Shown in pieces: positions 46,865-55,782 of a stretch of 64,000 nt of DNA. The translations under genes were made by a program, and so were the position numbers. The DNA is from Bradyrhizobium sp. CCBAU 53338. Lineage in GTDB: Bacteria > Pseudomonadota > Alphaproteobacteria > Rhizobiales > Xanthobacteraceae. Where the stretch lies: the NCBI RefSeq assembly GCF_015291665.1, contig NZ_CP030049.1, positions 186,001 to 250,000 of the forward strand, in the 5' to 3' direction. The notes under the pieces were generated by a model, which worked only from the letters and a program-made list of their open reading frames with translations, had not been told where the DNA came from and did not search any database. Every line of letters begins with the position of its first letter. Within the stretch, counting starts at the first letter, position 1.

Positions 46865-47990
46865 AAGGAGCGCCGCCATGGTAAGATCACAGCGTATCTG
46901 CGCCGCCATAGGCGGGGGAAAGGTTGCTTCAGGTTGGGCGCTAGCGTTTAGACGCGTCGGTGCAGATCGGTATTGCGACAGTTAAGGAGCCATTGTCCAA
47001 TGTCTGTGACGGACGAAAGTGGATCAGCTATGCCGCCCAGAGCCTGTCGCATGCGGGAATCGAGAGCGACAGCCTCGCCTCGGGCGGAGGCCGACTCTCC
47101 CGAAAGGGGCGTGGGCTGGCTGAACCCTGCTCGGCTGCTGTTCGGCGCCTTCTTGATGGAGCGCAGCGTTAAACCGATCGCCTAAGGCAGGAAGCGCGCT
47201 CCCGGCGCGAACATCTCGCTGTCGTCGACAAGTGCGACGAAGCCACGGATAAGCGATGAATACTGGCGCTAACGGCTGTTGCAATCATGCAGGTGCTTGA
47301 AGACGTTCGGGCAACCTGAACTGCAGGCGCCTCGCCAAAGCGCGATAAGAAGGAGCTTCTGGCGCGAGCAATGGACCGCACAGCGATGGTGCGGCTTCCT
47401 TAGGAAGACGCCTGTCACGTTATGGCTGGACTGGCCGCGGCAGGGAAACCCGAGAGCCGAGATAGAGCGAGCCGGGTCGGATGCGGCGGCGCCTAGTTAC
47501 GCCAATGCTCTGGGATATTCTGGTCTTACCCCTGGCTGACGAGCGCTGAAGCGAGCGTCGATCGCGAGGCCTCAGGCCGGCCATTGGCCAGCGAAGAGCC
47601 GGAAGTGTGCACCGGCCGCCGTTGTCCTGCCGTGCAGAAGCACCGCCGTGTGTGCGATCTTCCATAAAAGCACGTTCTCACTGGAATAATCGTACGTAGA
47701 TGCGTCGCTCGTGTGCCCTCTCATGTTTCGATGTGCATCCGGTGATGCCTTCGTGCCGCAAGCGCATGCGTACCGCCCGCTTTCTCGCCTGGGAGGCGAC
47801 CGACCGCCACCCGCGGAATCAACGATTTGGATCGACAGGTCTGCATAGTGTCGGTCAGCAACATAATGCGCCTAGTTGGTCGGCGCGCGCCTAGACATCG
47901 TCGGTCGATTCTTGGAAAAGACGCGGTCGTGGTGCCGATCGACTGCCCCTTACGTGCCGGCGACTAACAATTGTCAATCCAGCGCGACTA
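46865..47990. other. Gene-poor spacer between nifH and nifZ
   Basis: About 1.1 kb with only short frames on both strands, none with a motif I recognise. The DNA looks like degenerated former coding sequence. No perfect NifA site beyond the nifH one was seen. Confidence 0.35.
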
Positions 47991-48305
47991 TCAGCACTCG
48001 TCCGGTAACTGGACGTGCCTGATGCCGTCGCGCGGCGCAACGCGATCAAGCTCCTTGCGCTTCATCCCGACGCGGCGACCGCTTTCGATGAAATCGACGC
48101 CATAAATGTAGAATCGCTGGAGGAAGGTGCCAATCGAGACGACATAGCCGATCTCGCCCTTCACAGCGAGAACCTCGCCGATCTCCTTGCCAGCATACGT
48201 CCCATCATTTCGAATGGTGCGCGTTGCCCGCACTTTCTCTCCATAGCTGAAAAACGGCTGGGCCGTTAGCTCGATAAAGTCGTCGTCGTTCACGTGGTCG
48301 CTCAT
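47991..48305 (-). CDS. nifZ: NifZ nitrogenase maturation protein
   Basis: The 104-residue product matches NifZ: FFSYGEKVRATRTIRNDGTY, GEVLAVKGEIGYVVSIGTFL and QRFYIYGVDFIESGRRVGMK. NifZ helps form the second P-cluster of the MoFe protein. GAGGAAA precedes the ATG. It lies 943 bp after fdxN with debris between. No clear sigma54 promoter of its own was seen. Confidence 0.93.
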   Translation of the reverse strand: MSDHVNDDDFIELTAQPFFSYGEKVRATRTIRNDGTYAGKEIGEVLAVKGEIGYVVSIGTFLQRFYIYGVDFIESGRRVGMKRKELDRVAPRDGIRHVQLPDEC

Positions 48306-49248
48306 ACTCGCATTTCCTCGCTCCAGCGGAGGGGTGGCCGGCGGCCGCGCGCGTTTTGCACGAGGCTATCATGGCTTTCGCCCCGCACCATGAGCTCGCC
48401 AGCCACGGCACGAGCCGTAACGCTGAAATGGATGTCGGATGGCGGGCCGTCAAGTGCACTGCAGCGTGGCGTTAGGTAAGCATGCCGGGTAGCCATGCGT
48501 AAAATGCCTTGGGCCACGACCGGGTGGACATTGGCCTCGTCTTGATTATCCCTCCAGGGAGCTCCGGTGTTAGCCGGTACATGCTAGCATCTGAGTTTTC
48601 GCCGGCCTCGCCGGCAACGATCGGCTGCAGGCTGCCATTCTCGATCGGCTTTCGAACTCGCATCTTCGTCGCGCGATGCGGAGCGTTTCGCGACGGCACA
48701 CCAAATTGCTCGGCCAGGCGTTGAGGGGATGCCCGCGGATCTGTTGACGAGATCGCCCAGCAGAGGTGACGCAAGACCAGAATGAGAGCCCTACTGCGAT
48801 TGCGCAGCGACGATACGCGAATATGGCGGGTGGGCCTCGTCGAGGCGCTGGGCGAGGAAAAGGCGGTGCGGTGCTAGCAATGGTACACCTAAGCGCGACT
48901 GATCTGGTAGGCGCCCGCGCCATGGACCGCCAATTCAGACAACGATTGCGTCGACCTGGCGTTCCGGTCGAGAGCCTCGACGCCGCCATAACTCATCATA
49001 GTGTCTGTCCTCTCGAACACGTTCAGCAAAACCTTGGCGTCGATTGTATCGCTGGGGTCGAGCTCCAGTAGCTCCTGGATCTCGAGCCGCCGCTCGGCGA
49101 CCCGGCCCGCCGGTCGGGGCTCAGCGGTTACGCTCGGGCGGCTGCCAGGCTGGGAGCAGTCGCCCGAGCAGAAAGCTGCCTCCAATGCCGCGGTCGCTGC
49201 GGGGCATTCTTGACGTCGATTGGCGCGTTGTCGGTATGACCATGAAGG
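48306..49248. other. Spacer with degenerate frames between fdxN and nifZ
   Basis: A minus frame at 48889-49185 contains ERRLEIQELLELDPSDTIDA and could be a fragment of a repeat protein, but I cannot assign it. Other frames give short hydrophilic peptides. No intact gene is supported. Confidence 0.35.
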
Positions 49249-49488
49249 TCATGCTGTTTCCCCTCTAGCAGGCGCTTGGTAGCGCGGTAGCGAGGTATCG
49301 ATGACGCAGGTTCTGTCCACAGGACAAACGGCCACACATTGCGGCTCGTCGAAGTGCCCGATGCACTCAGTGCACTTCTTTGAATCGATTACGAAAGAGC
49401 CATCCCTCTCAAAGATTGCTGCATTCGGACATTCCAGCTCGCAGGCGGAGCAGCCCGTACATTGCGAAGAAACGATCTTGAATGGCAT
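49249..49488 (-). CDS. fdxN: Nif-associated 2[4Fe-4S] ferredoxin
   Basis: The 79-residue product has [12 protein letters not shown] near the start and [18 protein letters not shown] later, the FdxN/FrxA pattern with a stretched second cysteine motif. It lies 10 bp after nifB and is the usual partner of nifB in rhizobia. It is proposed to supply electrons for NifB or nitrogenase. ATG at 49488 ([10 protein letters not shown]) is chosen. Confidence 0.93.
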   Translation of the reverse strand: MPFKIVSSQCTGCSACELECPNAAIFERDGSFVIDSKKCTECIGHFDEPQCVAVCPVDRTCVIDTSLPRYQAPARGETA

Positions 49489-49498
49489 TGATGTCTCC

Positions 49499-51055
49499 TC
49501 AAGCTGCAGAAATAACCGTGGCGTTGCGACTGCCGGCCTGAATGCGCTGCACGTGTGCAATCTCGCCGCTGTTGACTTTCTTCAGATAGGCTGTGAACCA
49601 CACGATCGCCGACTTGACGATGAAGTCATGGGCGAATTGATCGACTGGCGTGATGCCTGCCTTGATCAGGGCCTCCCTCGGGCAGGCGCCGATCTTAGCC
49701 ACGAACACTGCGTGGCAATCATTGATTGCGCTGATAATCGAAGCCAAGCTGCCCTCCTCGCCGTAGCCGCCCTGGCAATAGACATCGACGCGGCGGTGGC
49801 CTACGAATTTCGCCCCTGCCTTCGAGAGCTCGTAAACCTGGAACTCCGCAGCGTGGCCAAAGTGCTCATTGATCAGACCAGAGCCCTTAGTCGCGACCGC
49901 AGCCAGCACCTTGATGTCGCTTGACACATCCGCCAGTCCGACAAGCGCGTCATGCCCTGCCACAATCATAGCGGCGCGCTCCTTCTCGACCTTGGCTCGG
50001 TAAGCCTTACGGGTGTCCATATCGTAGTTCAGCTCCATTGACATGATCCTCTCGATGGTGAACTCGGCGGTGCGGCTCTCGCCAAGCAGACCGACAGCGT
50101 CAGCGCGGCACTGACGGCAGTGCCGCATCATAATCATCTCGCCTTCGCAGGAGTCTTGAACGGCTTTCAACTCCTGAGGGCTCGGGCCACGCTGACCGCT
50201 GGCGCCGAAAGCAGTGCCGTGCTCCGGTGAGGAGATAAGCGGCATGATGTTGTGCAAAAAACCGCCGCGCGATTTCACTACCTTGTTGACCTCCGCAAGG
50301 TGATGGTCGTTAATCCCCGGTATCATTACAGAGTTGACTTTGGTGAGGACACCGCGCTCGGTGAGCATCTGAAGCCCCTGAAGCTGGCGTTCAGTCAAAA
50401 TCTTAGCCGCTTCATGGCCGGTGTAACGCTTGTGCTTATAGAAGATCCAAGGATAGATCCGAGTGCCGATCTCAGGATCGACCGTGTTGATGGTGATCGT
50501 GACATGGTCGACGTTGAAATTGGAAATGGCGTCGATGTAATCCGGCAGCATAAGCCCATTTGTGGACAGGCACAGCTTTATGTCGGGGGCCGCGGTCTTG
50601 ACTAGCTCGAAGGTTTTGAACGTCCTTTTGGGGTTCGCCAGCGGATCGCCCGGGCCAGCAATGCCGAGCACCGTCATCTGCGGGACGGCCGAGGCGACCG
50701 CCAGTACTTTCTTGACAGCTTGTTCGGGCGACAGCCTCTCGCTGACCACGCCAGGGCGCGACTCGTTTGCGCAGTCGTATTTGCGATTACAGTAGTTACA
50801 CTGAATATTGCAAGCGGGTGCCACCGCGACATGCATGCGCGCGTAGTGATGATGCGCCTCCTCGCTATAGCATGGATGGGTCTTCACTTTGTCCCAGAGT
50901 CCGGACGGCAGATCTCCCTGCCCTTTTTGCGATCCGCACTTTCCTTGACCGCAACAACCTGAGGTGCTGCAGCTCTTGCGCCCGACCTGCTTGGTATCGC
51001 CGAGAGCGGTGAGGATATCGCTCCTGCTAGCGCCGTGTTGAGCTGAAGCGTACAT
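49499..51055 (-). CDS. nifB: FeMo-cofactor biosynthesis protein NifB
   Basis: The 518-residue radical-SAM enzyme makes NifB-co, the carbide-containing precursor of FeMo-co. The SAM cluster motif is CNIQCNYC, with HVAVAP before it and [15 protein letters not shown] after it. Other cluster cysteines are in [18 protein letters not shown] NifX-like domain forms the C-terminal 120 residues ([20 protein letters not shown]). ATG at 51055 follows GGGAGA by 8 bp; longer starts overlap the promoter. It is transcribed with fdxN from the sigma54 site at 51138-51153. Confidence 0.96.
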   Translation of the reverse strand: MYASAQHGASRSDILTALGDTKQVGRKSCSTSGCCGQGKCGSQKGQGDLPSGLWDKVKTHPCYSEEAHHHYARMHVAVAPACNIQCNYCNRKYDCANESRPGVVSERLSPEQAVKKVLAVASAVPQMTVLGIAGPGDPLANPKRTFKTFELVKTAAPDIKLCLSTNGLMLPDYIDAISNFNVDHVTITINTVDPEIGTRIYPWIFYKHKRYTGHEAAKILTERQLQGLQMLTERGVLTKVNSVMIPGINDHHLAEVNKVVKSRGGFLHNIMPLISSPEHGTAFGASGQRGPSPQELKAVQDSCEGEMIMMRHCRQCRADAVGLLGESRTAEFTIERIMSMELNYDMDTRKAYRAKVEKERAAMIVAGHDALVGLADVSSDIKVLAAVATKGSGLINEHFGHAAEFQVYELSKAGAKFVGHRRVDVYCQGGYGEEGSLASIISAINDCHAVFVAKIGACPREALIKAGITPVDQFAHDFIVKSAIVWFTAYLKKVNSGEIAHVQRIQAGSRNATVISAA

Positions 51056-51137
51056 TTGGTCATTCTCCCTGGAGACCGAATAGATTGGAAGCTCGGATCT
51101 TGCCAAGCGTCTGATGCGTCGTTCTAGAACGGCCTTC

Positions 51138-51153
51138 AGCAACCTCTATGCCA
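51138..51153 (-). promoter_or_regulatory. Sigma54 -24/-12 promoter of nifB
   Basis: Minus strand TGGCATAGAGGTTGCT fits the consensus fully. A TGT-N10-ACG sequence at 51212-51227 is one base off a NifA site and is the best upstream activator candidate. Confidence 0.8.
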
Positions 51154-51478
51154 GCGTTGGGTCCATGCGCTGGTTTGCGCCTGCAAGATTGGTCGTTACA
51201 GAAGTCGAGTATGTCGGGTAGCCGACGCACGTTGGAAAATGGACGAATTTGGCGTTACCAGAGAGCGCTTTTACGAAAATGGTCTGCGCATCCCCGGTTC
51301 GACCGATCGTATCTGGCTATCATGAGCCAGAGCGTCAGCCCGAACCTGGCCGCGCGCGCAAATTAAAATGAATCGAATTGAAGCCCAGGGCGCAAAGAGG
51401 AGTTCGCTCTAAAGACAGCGTTTGGTCGCGCGCCGAAGGGGGACGCCCGCCAAGCGTAGGGGCGTCCGTCGCGTTCTA
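51154..51478. other. Upstream region of nifB
   Basis: No gene. Besides the near-NifA site (51212-51227), a perfect 8-bp hairpin GGACGCCC/GGGCGTCC occurs at 51441-51467, next to the end of the IS5 remnant. Confidence 0.4.
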
Positions 51479-52450
51479 GCAGGCCGTTGAAAAAAAGTCG
51501 CTCGCCGCTGATGGTGGTACCGTGATCCATTGGCGGCTCCGACAAACTTCGGAGATGGTGCCTGGGTCGCGGCGATAATCGAATGGGCGAGCTGTATAGC
51601 TAGCTTGATCTGGAGACGCGGGTGCGGCGTGATCATCCGCCGCGATTCTAACGATTGTGAACGAGGCGCTGTCGGCGTTGGAGCGGGACTGCGCTGCGCT
51701 CTATTCGACGATTGGACGGGCTGCGATCTCGCAGAGTGAAGCTGCTGCGGGCGACGCTGTTGCAGGCGTTTTATTTGATCCGCGCGGAACGGCTTGTGAA
51801 GAGCGGCTGGAATACCCGCCCGCTGTCCGCTGGTTTGTCGCAATCGGGGGTGACGACGTGGTCCGGGATGTTCGATGTTCTCGAAAAACGGCGGCCGGGT
51901 GCTCAATCGGCAGTCCGAAGGACGACTCTGGCGAGCCGCCGGCCCGACTTCCATAGCCAAAACACGCTGGAAGGACCTCCATGCGTCGACCACCAGTCCC
52001 GATGCTAGGCGCTACCGCGCTGCAGGAAGGGCAAAGGCAAGAGGACGCCACTGTGGACACGGGCTGATGCAGAACCGCCACGACCGGCTGGCCGACGCCT
52101 GCCTCATGCTGGCGGGCATGCCGAATGCATCGCAGCGCTGCACATGATGGAGCCGCGTGCTGAATGGCCGGCCCACGATGCGGAAGAGTTCGTCAATGAG
52201 CCGCGCTCGATGAACGTGACGCGCATGTTTCACAGAATACCAGCGGCCGTAGCTCTGAGTTTGGGTCGGTCACTAGCCGTAAGCCAGCGCATCTGCAAGC
52301 GGGTCGGGAGGCATTCGGCGGGATCAATACGGTTGCCGGGCAAGAGACAGGTTTCATGGTGGTGAGCGCGCCAAATGGGCCTCTATCTTCGTTGCCACCG
52401 CCTACAAGCTGGTGCGATTGCCGAATCTTATCGCGGGACCGGGCTGAAGG
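51479..52450 (+). pseudogene. IS5-family insertion sequence remnant
   Basis: The likely left end GCAGGCCGTTGAAAAAAAGT begins at 51479. A broken transposase frame starts at ATG 51583 (MGELYS, stop, LDLETRVRRDHPP), then NEALSALERD, KLLRATLLQAFYLIR and RWFV in shifting frames. Near 52180 DAEEFVNEPRSMNVT and AVSQRICKRVG follow, ending in KLVRLPNLIAG at about 52440. Many stops and frameshifts make it dead, and no matching right end was found. Confidence 0.75.
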
Positions 52451-53140
52451 CTAAGGTGCACGGCTTCGGCTGGGGCTTGGCCGGTCGCTGACGAACATTG
52501 TCAAGATGGACAACCGGGACAGAGAGTTTCTCGATCTTGTCGAAGAGGCGCATCTCACCTTCGAGGACAAGCCCGACAACAAATGTGCCTTCGCTGCCCT
52601 GAAGGGCTTCCTTGATGGCTGCCAAGTCACCCGCCACGGATCGCCCCGCACCGAGTTGTCATGTGTCGGCGATGAGCCACTTCTAGATCCACATTGGCGA
52701 CGACTTTGCGTTCGCTGTAGACGCGGCTGAGTTCTTCAACAGCCCGGTAGGTGCGCAGGAGTTGCCCGTTTTCTGCTGCAGGCGAAAAACGTGAAGACCG
52801 TAGCCGATGCAGCACGCCTTATGACTGTGGTCCATCCTTCTTTCGCGGCTTGCCATAAAAAAAACCGTACCAGCGATCATCGCCGAGATCGGTGCGGGCT
52901 ACGCCAGGTGGGCGGGGTCAAATGGCAGCGCCCGGCGAAGAGGGCTTCCCGTTGCGCAATTTTACTAGCCTCTTCTGATTGGCGGCAACTTAAGCGGCGA
53001 AAACGAATGTGGCTTGGCGAAGGCGCTTGCAGGGGTGCCTTCTCACGGGGCATGGGCGGACTTGGTGAGGTCTTCTGATGTGCTTCAGCGCCGGGGTGGG
53101 GCCGGCGAATTCGTGTATGGGGCGAGCGCATTCATCACTC
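52451..53140. other. Degenerate region between nifT and the IS5 remnant
   Basis: Minus frames read LRTYRAVEELSRVYSERKVV and EGTFVVGLVLEGEMRLFDKI in different phases, suggesting a decayed gene of unknown family. Nothing intact is visible. Confidence 0.4.
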
Positions 53141-53356
53141 CTATCCCTCTCCGCCCCGCTTCCTGGCGCTGATCGTGATGGGCAACTGGGTGTCGGAGGC
53201 CATGTGCGGCAGGTCGAGCACCCAGCCATTGGCGATCTTGATCCACCCGCCCCACAGCGTCTCGTGCTCGGCTTCGACGATTGGCTCCTCGAGATCCTTC
53301 TTCGGCACGTAAATCGACAGACCGGTCTCCGTTGAGCGGCGGATCGTGACTTTCAT
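53141..53356 (-). CDS. nifT: NifT/FixU protein
   Basis: The 71-residue product matches NifT/FixU: MKVTIRRSTETGLSIYVPKK, DLEEPIVEAEHETLWGGWIK and LPITISARKRG. It is a small conserved nif-cluster protein of unclear role. ATG at 53356 is chosen over longer starts because MKV-RRS is the family N-terminus. It lies 113 bp after the IscA-type gene; nifS, often found here, is missing. Confidence 0.9.
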   Translation of the reverse strand: MKVTIRRSTETGLSIYVPKKDLEEPIVEAEHETLWGGWIKIANGWVLDLPHMASDTQLPITISARKRGGEG

Positions 53357-53469
53357 GATCTGAACTTCTGGTTGCGGGAGCCGCTGCTCGTGCGCTCTTC
53401 GCACGGCGGATGCGATGCTCTCTGATTCCATAGGGACTCGGGCAGTGCGTGCATCACATCGCTACTTCG

Positions 53470-53772
53470 TTAGTCGTTGTGTGAGTTCACATTGGGGTTA
53501 TCAAACGTGAAACCGGAGCCATCTAGACCCACGACGAAGTCCATGGTGGTGCCGTTGAGGTGCGTCAGGCTCTTGCGATCGACGAACAGCTTGACGCCGT
53601 GACGCTCGATAACAGTATCGTCCGGATTGGCTTCCACGGCGAGGGCCATCACGTACTTGAACCCGGCGCAGCCGCCGGTTTCGACTATGATGCGCAAACC
53701 GCTCGTTTGTTGCGGCGCCATCGAGATCGCTGCCTTCACCGCATTCACCGCGCTCTCCGTCAAATCAATCAT
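53470..53772 (-). CDS. IscA-type Fe-S scaffold protein lacking its C-terminal cysteines
   Basis: The 100-residue product starts MIDLTESAVNAVKAAISMAP and contains the first conserved cysteine in ETGGCAGFKY, as in the nif-linked IscA (HesB-like) family. The family normally ends with a CxCG motif. Here the chain stops after GSGFTFDNPNVNSHND, so both C-terminal cysteines are absent. Cluster or iron binding would be altered. ATG at 53772 is chosen at the family start. A sigma54 promoter and NifA site lie just upstream. Confidence 0.85.
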   Translation of the reverse strand: MIDLTESAVNAVKAAISMAPQQTSGLRIIVETGGCAGFKYVMALAVEANPDDTVIERHGVKLFVDRKSLTHLNGTTMDFVVGLDGSGFTFDNPNVNSHND

Positions 53773-53806
53773 CGCACGTCCCGCTGTTATGGATCGTTCA
53801 ACAGAT

Positions 53807-53822
53807 CGCAACTCTCGTGCCA
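53807..53822 (-). promoter_or_regulatory. Sigma54 -24/-12 promoter of the IscA-type gene and nifT
   Basis: Minus strand TGGCACGAGAGTTGCG matches the consensus at all but the last base. It lies 35 bp before the start codon. Confidence 0.87.
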
Positions 53823-53884
53823 GAGCACACAGAAGACGGAAATCACTGGCATTTCGCCGCCACCGCCCGTTGCTCCGCCTCGCG

Positions 53885-53900
53885 TGTCGGATCTGCGACA
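53885..53900. promoter_or_regulatory. NifA upstream activator site
   Basis: TGTCGGATCTGCGACA fits TGT-N10-ACA exactly and lies 63 bp upstream of the -24 element at 53822. Confidence 0.8.
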
Positions 53901-54618
53901 ACCGGCCTCGGTGGCGCACGAGAAGCGGAATGGCACAGCTGTACCGGGCGTACCGCACACAGCAGTCCGGAATCCCATGTATGGAAACGTTCGTCGACGC
54001 CGGCGGACTAAGGCGGCCGAAAACCATCGCGCCTGTGACAGGTCGGCGGCGCTAACTCTGGCGCTGTCGGCGGACTCGTCCATAGATGTGTACTATCATC
54101 CCATCCCGCGTCGCCTTCTTGGAGGTCGATCGGACCAGACACGAACGGCTCTTTTTCGTTGTCTCAACGCTGCCGTGGCGTACCCCAAAGCTAGGGCGTC
54201 ACGGTCAGGGCGTCGTAAGCGATGATCGGCGTGGTGACGAATAGTTCGCTGTCGGCGATGCGTTTGCCGAGCCTTAGGCATTAAGCACATCCGCGCTAAC
54301 CTAAGCTCCATAGCACTAAGAACAACGTGCTCAGGAGCTGCCCACTGGTTGCGGCAAAACAACTTGCACCGGAGCATGGTGGTACAGGCGCACAACGCCG
54401 GCTAGCGGGTTCGGTCTGTTCAAGGACAAGCCCTCGAGGCTCAGAGCACGGTCGCACGAGAGAGCAGACCGTCGTCAGGTTCACCGGGCTCGGTGTGTTC
54501 ACAGTTCCAAGTAGAAAAGTTACGCGGGGGAACGGGTGCGATCGGGTTCGTCGCAGTGATGTCCGGCGCCGAGCCGCCCACGGGCCGACAGATGGCTTGC
54601 GGAGGCCAAGAACGCTGC
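53901..54618. other. No recognisable gene
   Basis: About 720 bp between fdxB and the NifA site. Frames on both strands show no motif. A nifS gene would fit in the order of related clusters but is not present. Confidence 0.4.
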
Positions 54619-54951
54619 CTAAAACGGCGGCGGATCGACTTGCGGGTTCGTCCACTCCGGCCCGAGTTCAAGCGGCCGGGTGTGAGTCTGGCAGTTCGCA
54701 GGACAGATCCGCGAACAGGCGCCGCAGCCGATGCATGCACCGGCGTCTTGCATCACCATGGCCTTCCTCTCTAAGTCACCATCATCATCATCGAGGCCGA
54801 TGACCTCGCCATCCTCGTTGATGCCCTTCAGCGTCATGACTTGCCGGCCGCAAACCTTATAGCAGCGGCCGCAGCCGATGCACTTCTGGGTATCGATTGA
54901 TACCAGATAGTCCGGTATCCAGGCGCGTCCGTCGCGGGTTACGTAGGACAT
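54619..54951 (-). CDS. fdxB: Nif-specific ferredoxin III
   Basis: The 110-residue product starts MSYVTRDGRAWIPDYLVSID and has CIGCGRCYKVCGRQVM and CIGCGACSRICPANCQTH, the two-cluster pattern of nif-specific ferredoxin III. It is the usual neighbour of nifX and the NifX-associated genes. ATG at 54951 gives the family N-terminus. It may feed electrons to cofactor assembly or nitrogenase. Confidence 0.92.
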   Translation of the reverse strand: MSYVTRDGRAWIPDYLVSIDTQKCIGCGRCYKVCGRQVMTLKGINEDGEVIGLDDDDGDLERKAMVMQDAGACIGCGACSRICPANCQTHTRPLELGPEWTNPQVDPPPF

Positions 54952-55105
54952 GATTGCGATCATTTTGCGCTGTTTTCTGTCTCTTCTGTTTGCGCTTGCG
55001 ATCAAGCTTGGTGAAGGCATCATGAGCCTTCTGCGCGACGCTCAGGATCGAGGCCAAGTTCGGCGTAAGCGCCGTCGATAGATCGTGCAGGTCCGATTGG
55101 CCTAC
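54952..55105 (-). pseudogene. DUF683 (NifX-associated) gene fragment
   Basis: The frame reads QSDLHDLSTALTPNLASILS and VAQKAHDAFTKLDRKRKQ, matching the C-terminal part of the small helical DUF683 protein of nif clusters. The N-terminal helix is missing and a stop codon precedes the fragment. It overlaps the end of the DUF269 remnant and runs into fdxB. Confidence 0.62.
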
Positions 55106-55350
55106 GCCGCTCGGCCGACAGACATATTAACCGTGGCTGCGAGCGTGCCGAAATCGTCGAAGTCTAAGCGGTTCACGTCGCGCGGTTGTTTGTTGATGAC
55201 GATGAACCGGCCGCCGAGCAGGTCCATGCGCTCAAATTCTTCGAGGTGCATCTCTAAGTATCGTCAAGATCATGACGCCAGTCGCTTTCTCGATTGCGAG
55301 CGCGGCCGACTCGAGTCGCAGTGCGGGAGAAAGCGGGTTAAGCAGCGTCT
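55102..55350 (-). pseudogene. DUF269 (NifX-associated) gene remnant
   Basis: One frame gives SAALAIEKATGVMILTILR and the next gives LEEFERMDLLGGRFIVINKQ and PRDVNRLDFDDFGTLAA. These are the central and C-terminal parts of the NifX-associated DUF269 protein, which usually follows nifX and has about 150 residues. The N-terminus is gone and a frameshift separates the two parts, so it is not functional. Confidence 0.7.
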
Positions 55351-55351
55351 G

Positions 55352-55762
55352 TCATGGAAGCGTCCTGCAGTCGTCAAAATGGAGGGGGGCTTTGCTCGTA
55401 CCTCCGAGCGCCTTGCGCAACCAGGGTGGTGGGGAGCCCTTCAGCGCATCTTCGAGCTTGATGCAGAGGGTCTCGATCGCCTCGCGCTTGATCACCGTTA
55501 ACGGATGGATTTTGTTGGCAACGACGCGTGCCGCGGCCGAGCCGCCGATCGCAGCGACATAAAGGATCGTGCAGTCCTTGATGGCGTCGATTTTCCGCGT
55601 CAGCTTATCCTTGCGGCCATCTTCCGTGAGATCGTCACCGAACTCGATGACCTGAAGGATGCGGTGAGCGTCCGGAGTGACGTCGTAGATAGCGATGTTC
55701 TTGGCCCAACCGAAATGCGCATCCACGCACTTCAGATCCTGGGTGGCAAAAGCGACTTTCAA
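55352..55762 (-). CDS. nifX: NifX FeMo-cofactor precursor carrier
   Basis: The 136-residue product matches NifX: MKVAFATQDLKCVDAHFGWA, YDVTPDAHRILQVIEF, ILYVAAIGGSAAARVVANKI and HPLTVIKREAIETLC. NifX holds FeMo-co precursors between NifB and NifEN. It follows nifN by 20 bp in the nifDKENX operon. Confidence 0.95.
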   Translation of the reverse strand: MKVAFATQDLKCVDAHFGWAKNIAIYDVTPDAHRILQVIEFGDDLTEDGRKDKLTRKIDAIKDCTILYVAAIGGSAAARVVANKIHPLTVIKREAIETLCIKLEDALKGSPPPWLRKALGGTSKAPLHFDDCRTLP

Positions 55763-55782
55763 GATCTATTCTCCTTATTGGG

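Noticed and set aside
48889..49185. Possible leucine-rich-variant (LRV) nif protein
   Set aside because: One helical stretch looks suggestive, but the cysteine cluster and repeats of that family are absent.
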